The position numbers were made by a program, and so were the translations under genes. From Streptomyces brevispora (GTDB taxonomy: Bacteria; Actinomycetota; Actinomycetes; Streptomycetales; Streptomycetaceae), in contig NZ_VIWW01000002.1 of assembly GCF_007829885.1 (NCBI RefSeq), positions 186,001-250,000 on the forward strand: a stretch of 64,000 nt of DNA, given 5' to 3'. Each line of letters opens with the position of its first letter. The first letter of the stretch is position 1. Below the pieces are notes generated by a model. The model ran no database searches and was not told the origin of the DNA. It saw only the letters and a list, made by a program, of their open reading frames with translations. Shown piece after piece: positions 20,445-29,237 of the stretch.

Positions 20445-20530
20445 GGCGTCAGCCTATGAGGGGTACGGCACACACGGGTATGGCTGCGCTCGCCAAGTGA
20501 CGTACGCCACGGTTTGCCCGGCCCGCTCCC

Positions 20531-21121
20531 TCAAAGAGTGAGCAGCATCGCGAACATCGATATCCCCATGGTCAGCCGGCAGGCCAGCGCCAGCTCCGGC
20601 AGCATGGTCCAGCCCGTCGCCGGCGCTCCGCCCGTCGCGGGCCCGCCACTGGTCGCCGTCGCGGCCACCGGGATCAGCCGGGCGCCCGAGCGCAGTACGT
20701 AGACGGCGTAGTAGGCGAGGAGGAGTCCGGTCAGCAGCGGTACGCCCCCGGCCGCGGCCATGGCGTGCGATCCATGACCGCCGTGCGCCGCGCCGCCCGG
20801 CCCCGCCATCGCGACGGCCATGTAGACCATCGCCGAGGAACCGACCAGATGATGCAGATGGTGACCGCTGCGGCGGGAGAACCAGAGGGCGCGCAACGCG
20901 GCGACGCAGAACAGCGCCGCGTACACGGCCCATCCCCACGCGGGCGGGGCGAAGACGGCCGCGGGCACCGCCATCGCGGCCATGCCGAAGCCCATCAGGG
21001 CCTCCGCCCGCGCCGTCCTGCGCTCCTCCGCTGTCCCGCTGCGGGTACGCAGCAGGCAGTACGCACCGGTCAGCGCGCACAACGCCATCAGCAGCCAGCC
21101 GGACATCGCCTGTCCATGCAC
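20531..21121 (-). CDS. DUF5134 membrane protein
   Basis: The ~196-residue protein has several hydrophobic segments and His-rich loops (SGHHLHHL and GGAAHGGHGSH) typical of DUF5134. The GTG at 21121 was chosen because a GGGGGAGG ribosome-binding site lies 6 nt upstream; an earlier start at 21148 has none. It is 87 nt upstream of the M56 gene and may be cotranscribed. The His clusters suggest metal binding, which is inference. Confidence 0.8.
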   Translation of the reverse strand: MHGQAMSGWLLMALCALTGAYCLLRTRSGTAEERRTARAEALMGFGMAAMAVPAAVFAPPAWGWAVYAALFCVAALRALWFSRRSGHHLHHLVGSSAMVYMAVAMAGPGGAAHGGHGSHAMAAAGGVPLLTGLLLAYYAVYVLRSGARLIPVAATATSGGPATGGAPATGWTMLPELALACRLTMGISMFAMLLTL

Positions 21122-21265
21122 AGCAGACCTCCCCCGGGCGAACGACATCGCCGTTGCCTAGTCGATGCCCGGGGCAGGACACCCGTACGCGGCGCACTGG
21201 GGTACTGGGGGAGCGCGCGGCGGGGGTGCAATGGCGACGTGGCCCGGTGGGAGCGGCCCCGGACG

Positions 21266-21652
21266 TCAGGGCCGGAAGCGCAGTGGGTGGTCCCCCGGCA
21301 CCTCGACGACGGCGATGCGGACCCCGTCCGGATCGGAGATCCACATCTCGTCGAGTCCCCAGGGCTCACGCCGAGGTGCCCGCAGGACCTCCACCCCGTG
21401 GGCCGACACCTCCTCGTACGCCGCCCGCACATCAGCCACCTGGAGCCACAGCAGCAGCCCGGGAGCCGGTGGCGCGTCGCCGCGTCCAGAGAGTTCGAGG
21501 AAGCCGCCGCCCAGGAAGTAGACCGTCCCCCGCTCGGGACCGGTGCCGAATTCCCGGTAGACCGGCAGTCCGAGGGACTCCCCGTAGAACGCACGTGACC
21601 GTTCGGGATCCGTGGGGCGCAGCAGGATCCGGCTGCTCAGCACATGAACCAT
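21266..21652 (-). CDS. VOC (glyoxalase-like) family protein
   Basis: The 128-residue protein has the paired beta-alpha-beta modules of the vicinal oxygen chelate fold. The first begins SSRILLRPTDPERSRAFY and the second LLLWLQVADVRAAYEEV, ending in WGLDEMWISDPDGVRIAVVE. The fold suits metal-dependent dioxygenase, isomerase or antibiotic-binding roles. The acid in the last strand is kept; specificity is unknown. Confidence 0.85.
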   Translation of the reverse strand: MVHVLSSRILLRPTDPERSRAFYGESLGLPVYREFGTGPERGTVYFLGGGFLELSGRGDAPPAPGLLLWLQVADVRAAYEEVSAHGVEVLRAPRREPWGLDEMWISDPDGVRIAVVEVPGDHPLRFRP

Positions 21653-21793
21653 GATCCGGAGCGTAGTGCCGCGAGCCAGGCCTTTCGTCCGGATCATGCC
21701 GGGCTCGCAGGGTCCCGGCGCGAGGACCTCGACTCCTGACGAGGGAGTTACTCTGCAGCGGCACGGCCACAGCAGAGAAACGGAGAGCCCCTC

Positions 21794-22351
21794 ATGAACA
21801 CCGCCCCGCCCCGGGACTCGGGAGAGCTGACCTTCCGAGACGCGACCGACGCAGATGTGCTCGCGCTCGTCGAGCTGATCCAGTCCGCGTACCGCGGTGA
21901 CTCCAGCCGCGCCGGATGGACCACCGAGGCAGACATCCTGCAGGGGCAGCGCATCGACCCGCAGGGGGTCCGCGCGGTCGTGGAGGCCCCCGGCAGCCGG
22001 CTGCTCGTGGTGGAGCGCGACGGTGAACCGGTCGCCTGCTGCCAGCTCGAGCACCGGGGTGAGGCCGCCTACTTCGGCATGTTCGCGGTCCGCCCCTCGC
22101 TCCAGGGCGGGGGACTAGGCAAGGTGATCATCGCCGAGGCCGAGCGCACGGTACGGGAGAGCTGGGGGGCGCGGGAGATGCACATGACCGTGATCTCGGT
22201 CCGGCACGACCTGATCGCCTGGTACGAGCGGCGCGGCTACCGCCGCACGGGAGAGCTGAGCCCGTTCCCGTACGGCGATGAGCGCTTCGGTGTTCCGCAG
22301 CGCGACGATCTCGCCTTCGAGCTGCTGGTCAAGGACCTGTCGACGGGCTGA
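21794..22351 (+). CDS. GNAT-family N-acetyltransferase
   Basis: The 185-residue protein has the GNAT core with an acetyl-CoA loop around RPSLQGGGLGKVIIAEAE and a C-terminal WYERRGYRRTGE motif. GGAGAG lies 8 nt before the ATG. The substrate is unknown. It is convergent with the phosphodiesterase gene, 7 nt away. Confidence 0.87.
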   Translation: MNTAPPRDSGELTFRDATDADVLALVELIQSAYRGDSSRAGWTTEADILQGQRIDPQGVRAVVEAPGSRLLVVERDGEPVACCQLEHRGEAAYFGMFAVRPSLQGGGLGKVIIAEAERTVRESWGAREMHMTVISVRHDLIAWYERRGYRRTGELSPFPYGDERFGVPQRDDLAFELLVKDLSTG

Positions 22352-22358
22352 GCAGTGG

Positions 22359-23093
22359 TCATGCGGTGAATCGGCCCGCGCGGCGGATCTCCGGGAAGTC
22401 GGTGGTCGCGCCGTCGAGCCCGAGCCCGCGGGCGAGCCGCAGGTGGTCCTGGGTGTTGACCACCCAGCCGACCACCGTCAGCCCCTCGGAGTGCGCCCTC
22501 TCGACCAGTTCCAGGGTGATGCGCCGGACGTTGAGCACCAGCCGGGTGGCGCCCACCGCCTTCGCGCGGTCCGTCACGTCGTCGCCCCAGCGGCTGGCGA
22601 CGAGCGCCGTGCGCACCCCGGGAACCAGTTGCGCGATCTCGGCGATCGCCTCGTCGTGGAACGAGATCACCTCGACCCGGTCGACGAGATCGCGCCGCCG
22701 CATCACCTCCGCCAGCGTGCGGGCGGCGGCCACGTCCTTGATCTCCGCCTGCAGCGGGGATCCCACGGCGTCGAGAACCTCCTCGAAGACCGGCACCCGC
22801 TCACCCCGGCCGGCGTCGAGTTCGCGCAGTTCGGCCAGGGTCTTCTCCGCGATCGGGCCCTTGCCGTCGGTCGTACGGTCCACTTCGGCGTCGTGCATGA
22901 CGGCGAGGGCGCCGTCCTTGCTCAGGTGAAGGTCCAGTTCGATGAGGTCCATCCCGGCCTGCTCGGCGTGGACGAACGAGCGCAGGGTGTTCTCCGGTTC
23001 GACACCCATCACCCCGCGATGACCGATGGTGAGAAAAGGCAAGGCACTCTCGCTTCCGTCGACGGCGTCTCCCCGTGTGCTGCTCCTACCCAT
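22359..23093 (-). CDS. Glycerophosphodiester phosphodiesterase
   Basis: The protein has the GDPD signature GHRGVMGVEPENTLRSF followed by ELDLHLSKDGALAVMHD, supplying the catalytic His pair and metal-binding Glu/Asp, and it ends with the usual TIM-barrel strands (VVGWVVNT). It hydrolyses glycerophosphodiesters to glycerol-3-phosphate and an alcohol. No signal peptide is seen. The start is ambiguous: ATG at 23093, or TTG at 23042 with GAGAG just upstream, which matches the usual N-terminus better. Confidence 0.87.
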   Translation of the reverse strand: MGRSSTRGDAVDGSESALPFLTIGHRGVMGVEPENTLRSFVHAEQAGMDLIELDLHLSKDGALAVMHDAEVDRTTDGKGPIAEKTLAELRELDAGRGERVPVFEEVLDAVGSPLQAEIKDVAAARTLAEVMRRRDLVDRVEVISFHDEAIAEIAQLVPGVRTALVASRWGDDVTDRAKAVGATRLVLNVRRITLELVERAHSEGLTVVGWVVNTQDHLRLARGLGLDGATTDFPEIRRAGRFTA

Positions 23094-23573
23094 GCGGCAC
23101 CACGGTATGACCGCACATCGGCAGCCCAGTGCCCCGCCGCGGCGAGCGGGCCGGCCGGGCGAGCGGGGCGCCGTGGCCCCGGACATCGGCTGCGGCGAGC
23201 AGGAACCCGGTGATGACGGCTGCGACCAGAACGGCAGGATGTTCACGCGGCGGTGCTCCAGGGCGGTACGGGAGGGGTTGACGCCGTCCGTCCCACCGGC
23301 AGCGGCGCGCGCCCCGCGAGCTGTGTCACTCATGCGTGGGCGTGTCCCGCACGCACTTGCCGGGCAGGTGTGCGAAGGCGGCGGGGGCCTCGTCCCCCTG
23401 GCCGACCCCGCACGGCCATCGTCCCGATGAAGCGTCTGCCGCAATGCGATGGCGCAGGAAAAATAGCGGTGACCATGGGGTCGGACAGGATAATTTTCAG
23501 GTCTCCACTTGTCTCAAGGAACCGCACACGGATACGGTTGCTTGACGCGAGGTTCTCCCGTGAAGGAAGTGTT
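23094..23573. other. Intergenic region without a recognised gene
   Basis: This 480-nt gap between divergent genes shows no frame with convincing protein character. An AT-rich patch at 23487-23500 contains GATAAT and could be a -10 box for the DUF6421 gene, but no good -35 box matches it. Confidence 0.4.
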
Positions 23574-24971
23574 ATGACGGAAATTCTTGTGCACGACGTC
23601 GCAGTCGGCGGCATAACCGCAGCCCCGCGGGTGATCGAGCACCCGGCCTGGCCCGCGCTCAAGAATGCCGTGGAGGAGATCCGGCCCTGGCAGTCGAAGG
23701 ACGGCTCCATCGACTTCGAGGCCGAGGGTGCGCCGTCCCCGGCGGTCGCCGGGGCGACGCTGGACCGGGTGACAGCCGCGGTCGAACAGCTCTCCCCGCT
23801 GCTCCCGCACGACGCCGCGTATCACCGAGCCCTTGTCATGGACCTCCGTCGCTGGGCGGCCACCGGCTTCGGCGTCCCGGACTTCCTCGACTCGCTGCTC
23901 GCCTTCCAGCCGGCCAAGGACCGCACCGACGGTCTCCAGCACCTGGTCGTCTTCGCGATGTACACGCAGAACGGCAACCCCGACCGCAACCTCGAAGCGG
24001 TCGTGCTCCGGATGGTCTGGCCCGAGTGGCTCGCCGACCTGGAGGCGACCCGCTACGACAACCCGCTGTTCTGCGGGATCACCTTCGAGGACTTCACCTC
24101 CGGGTACGACACCAACTCCGCGGTGCTCTTCCCGGAGACCATCGCCGTGCGCGAGGCCCCCGAGCGCTTCAGCTGGGGCGGCATCTTCTGCGACCGGGAG
24201 GCCGCCCGCTTCCGCCGGGTCACCGAGGCGTCCGTCGAGCTCCTCGGCGTCGAGCTGCCCGAGGACATCCGCGAGATGGTCGGCGACCAGCAGCGCTGCG
24301 AGCAGGCCTTCGTGCTCTGGGACATGGTTCACGACCGCACCCACAGCCACGGTGACCTGCCGTTCGACCCGTTCATGATCAAGCAGCGCCAGCCGTTCTG
24401 GATGTACGGCCTCGAAGAGCTGCGCTGCGACCTCACCGCCTTCAGGGAGGCCGTGAAGCTGGAGGCCGACGGCTTCGGCCAGGGCCGCGACGTGCAGTAC
24501 GCCGTGCTGTTCGACCGGATGTTCCGCTTCCCGGTCACCGGCGAGCGCGTCCGCAACTACGACGGTCTCGGCGGCCAGCTGCTCTTCGCGTACCTCCACA
24601 AGCACGATGTCGTGCGCTGGACCGACAACACCCTGAAGATCGACTGGGAGCTGGCCCCGCGGATCACCAACCAGCTCTGCGACGAGATCGAGAAGCTCTA
24701 CCGCGACGGCATCGACCGCCCCAAGCTCGTCCACTGGTTCGCCGCCTACGACCTGGTCGCCACCTATCTGGCACCGCACCCCGGCTCCCTGTGGGCCAAG
24801 GGCCCCGACGCCCTGGACCTCTCCCAGCCGCCCCGCAAACTCGTCGACGACGTGCTTCCGGACGAGTTTCCCCTGAGCATGTTCTATGAAGCGCTCTCCA
24901 AGAAGCTGAAGAACGTGATCGCCTCCACCAAGGGGATCACCGCCGCGGACGCCGGGCGGGCGGCCGCGTGA
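23574..24971 (+). CDS. DUF6421 family protein
   Basis: This is a 465-residue soluble protein, recognised from a widespread Streptomyces family now called DUF6421. It contains a striking WDMVHDRTHSHGDLPFD segment with three His and several acids, plausibly a metal site. AAGGAAG precedes the ATG. Its stop overlaps an alternative start of the SDR gene, and DUF6421, SDR, threonine aldolase and the transglutaminase-like gene follow each other closely, so they are probably one operon. No function is known. Confidence 0.85.
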   Translation: MTEILVHDVAVGGITAAPRVIEHPAWPALKNAVEEIRPWQSKDGSIDFEAEGAPSPAVAGATLDRVTAAVEQLSPLLPHDAAYHRALVMDLRRWAATGFGVPDFLDSLLAFQPAKDRTDGLQHLVVFAMYTQNGNPDRNLEAVVLRMVWPEWLADLEATRYDNPLFCGITFEDFTSGYDTNSAVLFPETIAVREAPERFSWGGIFCDREAARFRRVTEASVELLGVELPEDIREMVGDQQRCEQAFVLWDMVHDRTHSHGDLPFDPFMIKQRQPFWMYGLEELRCDLTAFREAVKLEADGFGQGRDVQYAVLFDRMFRFPVTGERVRNYDGLGGQLLFAYLHKHDVVRWTDNTLKIDWELAPRITNQLCDEIEKLYRDGIDRPKLVHWFAAYDLVATYLAPHPGSLWAKGPDALDLSQPPRKLVDDVLPDEFPLSMFYEALSKKLKNVIASTKGITAADAGRAAA

Positions 24972-24997
24972 GTGCACGGAGCGAGGAGGCGGTGGCC

Positions 24998-25765
24998 ATG
25001 AACGGAAACGGCAAGGGCAACGGGAGCGGTGCGCTCGAAGGTGCCGTGGTCGCCGTGGCGGGTGCGGCCGGACCGGCCGGCCGGGCCACGGTGCTCCGGC
25101 TCGCCGAGGCGGGTGCGGTCGTCGTCGCGTCTGACGCGAACGCCACCCGGCTCGCCGAGGCCGTGGACGCGGCCCGCTATGCCCATGGTGGCGCCACCGT
25201 CACCGGGGACACCGTGGATCTGCTCGACCTCGGTGCGGCCCGTGAGTGGGCCGAGCGGACGGAGAAGGAGTTCGGCCGGATCGACGGGCTCGTTCACCTC
25301 GTGGGCGGCTGGCGCGGAAGCGCAAGCTTCGCCGAGACGGACCTCGCGGACTGGACGGTGCTGGAGAAGCTGCTGATCCGTACCGTCCAGCACACCTCAC
25401 TCGCCTTCCAGGGCGGTCTGCAGCGCAGCGACCGCGGCCGCTATCTGCTGATCAGCGCGGCCGGGGCGAGCCATCCCACTGCGGGCAACGCCGCGTACGC
25501 CGCGTCGAAGGCGGCGGCCGAGGCCTGGACCCTCGCGCTCGCGGACGCCTTCCGCAAGGCGGGGGGCGAGGACGGGTCGCGGAGCGCGGCTGCGATCCTG
25601 GTCGTGAAGGCACTGGTGCACGACGCGATGCGCGCCGAGCGCCCGAATGCGAAGTTCGCGGGCTTCACCGACGTCAAGGAGCTGGCCGATGCCATCGCCG
25701 GCGTCTGGGACCGGCCTGCCCCGGAAGTGAACGGAAAGCGCCTGTGGCTGACCCCGCAACCGTAA
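24998..25765 (+). CDS. SDR-family oxidoreductase
   Basis: The 255-residue short-chain dehydrogenase has a variant nucleotide-binding loop (AGAAGPAGR), LVHLVGG in place of the usual NNAG, and the catalytic Ser-Tyr-Lys set in LISAAGASHPTAGNAAYAAS followed by Lys. The ATG at 24998 has GAGGAGG 8 nt upstream; a GTG at 24968 overlapping the previous stop is the alternative. It overlaps the threonine aldolase start by 22 nt. Substrate unknown. Confidence 0.87.
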   Translation: MNGNGKGNGSGALEGAVVAVAGAAGPAGRATVLRLAEAGAVVVASDANATRLAEAVDAARYAHGGATVTGDTVDLLDLGAAREWAERTEKEFGRIDGLVHLVGGWRGSASFAETDLADWTVLEKLLIRTVQHTSLAFQGGLQRSDRGRYLLISAAGASHPTAGNAAYAASKAAAEAWTLALADAFRKAGGEDGSRSAAAILVVKALVHDAMRAERPNAKFAGFTDVKELADAIAGVWDRPAPEVNGKRLWLTPQP

Positions 25766-26823
25766 GGACCGACGCGCGTCGGCATCACGACCCGCAGGTA
25801 CGCGGTTTCGCCAGTGACAACTACGCGGGAACCCACCCGGAGATCCTGGCGGCCCTCGCCCTCGCCAACGGCGGCCATCAGATCGCCTACGGCGAGGACG
25901 AGTACACCGGTCATCTCCAGCGCGTGATGCACAGCCACTTCGGCCCCACCGCCGAAGCCTTCCCGGTCTTCAACGGAACCGGCGCCAACGTGGTCTCGCT
26001 CCAGGCGATGACCGACCGCTGGGGTGCGGTCATCTGCGCGGAATCCGCCCACATCAACGTGGACGAGGGCGGCGCCCCGGAGCGGGTCGGCGGCCTCAAG
26101 CTGCTCACGGTGCCCACCGAGGACGGCAAGCTCACACCCGAGCTCATCGACCGGCAGGCCTACGGCTGGGACGACGAGCACCGCGCCATGCCGCAGGTCG
26201 TCTCGATCACCCAGAACACCGAGCTCGGCACGGTCTACACACCCGGCGAGATCCGCGCCATCTGCGAGCACGCCCACGGGCACGGCATGAAGGTCCACCT
26301 CGACGGGGCCCGGATAGCCAATGCCGCGGCCTCCCTGGACGTACCGATGCGTACCTTCACCAATACCGTCGGCGTCGACGTGCTCTCCTTCGGCGGCACG
26401 AAGAACGGGGCGATCTTCGGCGAGGCCGTCGTGGTCCTGAACCCCGATGCCGTCCGCGCCATGAAGCATCTGCGTAAGCTGTCGATGCAGCTCGCCTCCA
26501 AGATGCGATTCGTCTCGGTGCAACTGGAAGCACTGCTCGCAGGCGACCTGTGGCTCCGCAATGCCCGGCACGCGAACGCCATGGCCCAGCGGCTCGCCGA
26601 GGGGGTCCGCGCGGTGGACGGCGTGGAGATCCTCCACCCCGTCCAGGCCAACGCGGTCTTCGCGCGCCTGCCGCACGCGGTGAGCGAGCGGCTGCAGAAG
26701 CGCTTCCGGTTCTACTTCTGGGACGAGAAGGCCGGAGACGTGCGCTGGATGTGCGCCTTCGACACCACGGAGGACGATGTCGACATGTTCCTCCTCGCGC
26801 TGAAGGAAGAGATGGCGGCCTAG
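25744..26823 (+). CDS. Low-specificity threonine aldolase (beta-eliminating lyase family)
   Basis: The 359-residue PLP enzyme begins with FASDNYAGTHPEILAAL and carries the PLP Lys in SFGGTKNGAIFGEAVV; HLDGARIANAA holds the Asp that contacts the pyridine nitrogen. It cleaves threonine or other beta-hydroxy amino acids to glycine and an aldehyde. The GTG at 25744 was chosen because GGAAAG lies upstream and the protein then starts where relatives do. It overlaps the SDR gene, so the two are translationally coupled. Confidence 0.9.
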   Translation: MADPATVRTDARRHHDPQVRGFASDNYAGTHPEILAALALANGGHQIAYGEDEYTGHLQRVMHSHFGPTAEAFPVFNGTGANVVSLQAMTDRWGAVICAESAHINVDEGGAPERVGGLKLLTVPTEDGKLTPELIDRQAYGWDDEHRAMPQVVSITQNTELGTVYTPGEIRAICEHAHGHGMKVHLDGARIANAAASLDVPMRTFTNTVGVDVLSFGGTKNGAIFGEAVVVLNPDAVRAMKHLRKLSMQLASKMRFVSVQLEALLAGDLWLRNARHANAMAQRLAEGVRAVDGVEILHPVQANAVFARLPHAVSERLQKRFRFYFWDEKAGDVRWMCAFDTTEDDVDMFLLALKEEMAA

Positions 26824-26829
26824 CCATTC

Positions 26830-27497
26830 ATGCATGATTATGCGGCCGACCGGAAAGTGATTGACTTCCGGTTGGCCGCATACTTGCGCTCGGCGGCCAT
26901 GGAACTGACTCAGCAGGTCCCCGCGATCTCGGCCTATCTCATGGCCGACGAAGCGATCGACCATGAGCATCCGCTGGTCAGGGAGACGGCCGCGCACCTG
27001 CGTTCCGAAACCGAAGACGCATACACATACGCCGCTGCCGCCTTCGACTTCGTACGTGACGCCATCGCGCACTCCGCCGACACGGGCGACACGCGGGTCA
27101 CCTGGCGCGCCTCGGACGCCCTGGCGACCCGCAACGGCATCTGCCACGCCAAGTCCCACGCCCTGGCCGCCCTGCTGCGCGCGGAGGGTATTCCGGCGGC
27201 CCTGTGCTATCAGCGACTCGCGGGCGGCAACGGGGACCCGGGCCCGTGCACGGACTGATCGCGCTTCGGCTTCCCGGCCGGGACCGCTGGGACCGTCAGG
27301 ACCCGCGGGGCAACCGGCCGGGCGTCGACGCGCGGTTCTCGCGGGAAGAGGAGCGGCTGGCCTGGCCCGTCCGGCCGGAGTTCGACGAAATGGACTATCC
27401 AGTGCTCTACGCCGCACCGCATCCGCTGGTTCTGCGCGGCCTGCGGGCCGCGGCCGACCGCGCCCAGCTCTGGCACACGCTTCCGGCAGCGCTCTGA
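26830..27497 (+). pseudogene. Transglutaminase-like cysteine peptidase, frameshifted
   Basis: Frame one encodes a transglutaminase-like domain with the nucleophile in RNGICHAKSHALAALLRAEG, then ends PGPCTD and a stop at 27258. The neighbouring frame continues with the expected VHGLIALRLPGRDRW, RQDPRGN and a natural end at 27497. One missing base in the run near 27235-27245 explains the break. The intact protein would have about 222 residues. The truncated product lacks the likely catalytic His and Asp. It starts 7 nt after the threonine aldolase gene. Confidence 0.75.
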
Positions 27498-27739
27498 TCC
27501 GTGACGAGGCAAGGCGGCCCATACCCCTGGCCGTCACCGATTCCGGTGAGGCGCGAGCCCTCGCCCGGCACTTCACGCACCTCGCGGTCGGGGCGCACGG
27601 CTTGGCCGACGGGCCCGGCGGCGAAGCCCGGTCGGCGCTGCTGGGCGAGGTCACGCGCCGCCTCGCCCCACGACTCGACGGCCGGTCTCCGCACAAGGCC
27701 CCCGCATGGCCGCCGGGCGCGGCCCGTACGGCGGAGTGA
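27498..27739 (+). pseudogene. Coding-like remnant of unknown identity
   Basis: One frame (IRDEARRPIPLAVTDSGEAR then ALARHFTHLAVGAHGL) has strong G/C third positions and protein-like composition up to a stop at 27737-27739. It has no usable start codon except a CTG overlapping the previous stop. It may be the remains of a small gene or a gene with another frameshift. I do not recognise the family. Confidence 0.3.
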
Positions 27740-27770
27740 CGTTTCAGCCGTTGCCGCGAACCGGTCGGCG

Positions 27771-28493
27771 TCAGCTCCGCTCGCGGACCTCGGCGGGCGT
27801 CGGGGCCGTACCGCCCAGATGCGCGGGCACCCACCAGGTGTCGCTCGCGTCCTTCGGGCGCACCGGGTAGGCGCGCTGGGCGGCCTCGAGGAGCTCCTGC
27901 ACGCGCTCTCGCAGCCGACGGGTGATCGCGCCCGCGTACTGGTCGGTGGGGGCCTCCACCGGCTCGCCGACGCGGATCGTCACCGGGATGTGGCTGCGCC
28001 TGAAGTTGCGCGGCCGGCCCTTGGTCCACAGCCGCTGTGTTCCCCACAGCGCCATCGGGATCAGCGGCACCCCGGCCTCCTGGGCCAGTCGTGCGGCACC
28101 CGACTTGAAGTTCTTCAGCGTGAAGGACTCCGAGATCGTCGCCTCGGGGAAGACACCGACGATCTCACCCGAGCGCAGCGAGGCGAGGGCGTGCGCATAC
28201 GCGTCCTCGCCCTGCTTGCGGTCGACGGGGATGTGCTTCATGCCGCGCATCAGCGGTCCGGAGACCTTGTGACGGAACACCGATTCCTTCGCCATGAAGC
28301 GGACGAGCCGCTTCTGCGGCAGCGTCGCGAGCCCGGTGAAGATGAAGTCCAGATAGCTGATGTGATTGCTGACCAGAACCGCGCCACCAGTCTTCGGGAT
28401 GTGCTCCGAACCCTGGGTGTCGATCTTCAGGTCGAGCGCCTTGAAAAACGTGCGAGCGGCGCCGATGACCGGCCGATAGACGAGTTCTGCCAT
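27771..28493 (-). CDS. 1-acyl-sn-glycerol-3-phosphate acyltransferase family (PlsC-like)
   Basis: The 240-residue protein has the acyltransferase motifs NHISYLD (catalytic His and Asp), FMAKESVFRH, and FPEATIS (substrate binding). It transfers an acyl chain to lysophosphatidic acid or a related acceptor at the membrane. The ATG at 28493 gives the usual N-terminus MAELVYRPVIGAARTFF; the frame is open further upstream but without a ribosome-binding site. Confidence 0.88.
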   Translation of the reverse strand: MAELVYRPVIGAARTFFKALDLKIDTQGSEHIPKTGGAVLVSNHISYLDFIFTGLATLPQKRLVRFMAKESVFRHKVSGPLMRGMKHIPVDRKQGEDAYAHALASLRSGEIVGVFPEATISESFTLKNFKSGAARLAQEAGVPLIPMALWGTQRLWTKGRPRNFRRSHIPVTIRVGEPVEAPTDQYAGAITRRLRERVQELLEAAQRAYPVRPKDASDTWWVPAHLGGTAPTPAEVRERS

Positions 28494-28711
28494 CTGGGGG
28501 AGACCCTTCTTCAGCGCCTGGGGAGGGTTCTCCCGGCGGAAGTTACGCAGCCGTAGGTTTTCGGCATTGCGCCGATCGTGCCCCATGCGCGTCGCGGTGG
28601 CCAGTCTCGGCGGGCGCGGGGCGCGAGATTCTCGTCACGTGGAACGGCCGGGAATGTCCCGGCGACCGCGAGCGCTGACCCTTTGCGTAGAGCTCTGACA
28701 GGAGGCCGAAG

Positions 28712-29038
28712 GTGGACGGGCGGACAGACGTGAACAAGCTGGATTCCGCCCAACTCGGCGTGGAACTGGGTGAGCGGGCGACTCTCGTCCAGTTCTCCAG
28801 CGCCTTCTGCCAGCCCTGCCGGGCCACCCGGCGCACACTCGCCGAGGTGGTGGGAATGGTCGACGGCGTCACCCATGTGGAGATCGACGCCGAGGCGCAT
28901 CTCACTCTGGTGCGAGCGCTCGACATCAGCAGAACCCCGACCGTACTGGTGCTCGATGCCTCCGGCCGGATCGTCCGACGGGCCGTCGGGCAGCCACGCA
29001 CCGTCGATGTCGTGGCCGCGCTGGGGCAGGCGATATGA
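28712..29038 (+). CDS. Thioredoxin-like protein
   Basis: The 108-residue protein has the thioredoxin fold with an active site FCQPCRATRR (CxxC with Gln-Pro between the Cys) and the cis-Pro segment SRTPTVLVLD. The GTG start has AGGAGG 6 nt upstream. It lacks a signal peptide, so it should act in the cytoplasm as a dithiol reductant. It is divergent from the acyltransferase and upstream of the flavin reductase. Confidence 0.85.
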   Translation: MDGRTDVNKLDSAQLGVELGERATLVQFSSAFCQPCRATRRTLAEVVGMVDGVTHVEIDAEAHLTLVRALDISRTPTVLVLDASGRIVRRAVGQPRTVDVVAALGQAI

Positions 29039-29074
29039 CGGGCCGTGATGCATCTCCCACCTTGTGGGACGGTC

Positions 29075-29104
29075 TTGACTGCACCCACCACGCATCGTCA
29101 GTCT
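29075..29104 (+). promoter_or_regulatory. Promoter placing transcription at the leader-peptide start
   Basis: TTGACT (29075-29080) and a weak CAGTCT (29099-29104) are 18 nt apart. A transcript from here would begin at or next to the ATG at 29111, giving a leaderless message. Confidence 0.4.
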
Positions 29105-29110
29105 GACGTT

Positions 29111-29191
29111 ATGCCGCCAGTACTCCTTCTCTACGGCCGGGTCCATGTCGACCTCGTCCGCTACGCGAGCGCGCGCTGTCCGGATGCCTGA
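29111..29191 (+). CDS. Putative Cys-containing leader peptide
   Basis: This 26-codon frame starts ATG CCG and contains RVHVDLVRYASARC before its stop. It matches the short actinomycete leader peptides with an R-x-H-V-D-L-x-R core and a Cys near the end, often found just upstream of sulfur or redox genes. It ends 46 nt before the flavin reductase start. By analogy, stalling at the Cys codon could couple downstream expression to cysteine supply; that is inference. Confidence 0.7.
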   Translation: MPPVLLLYGRVHVDLVRYASARCPDA

Positions 29192-29237
29192 GCATCCACG
29201 GCCCCGCACTCCCGACGCGCAGAAGGACGACATCTCC

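Noticed and set aside
23514-24977. Long open frame antisense to the DUF6421 gene
   Set aside because: It mirrors the sense gene codon for codon and lacks a ribosome-binding site and recognisable motifs.
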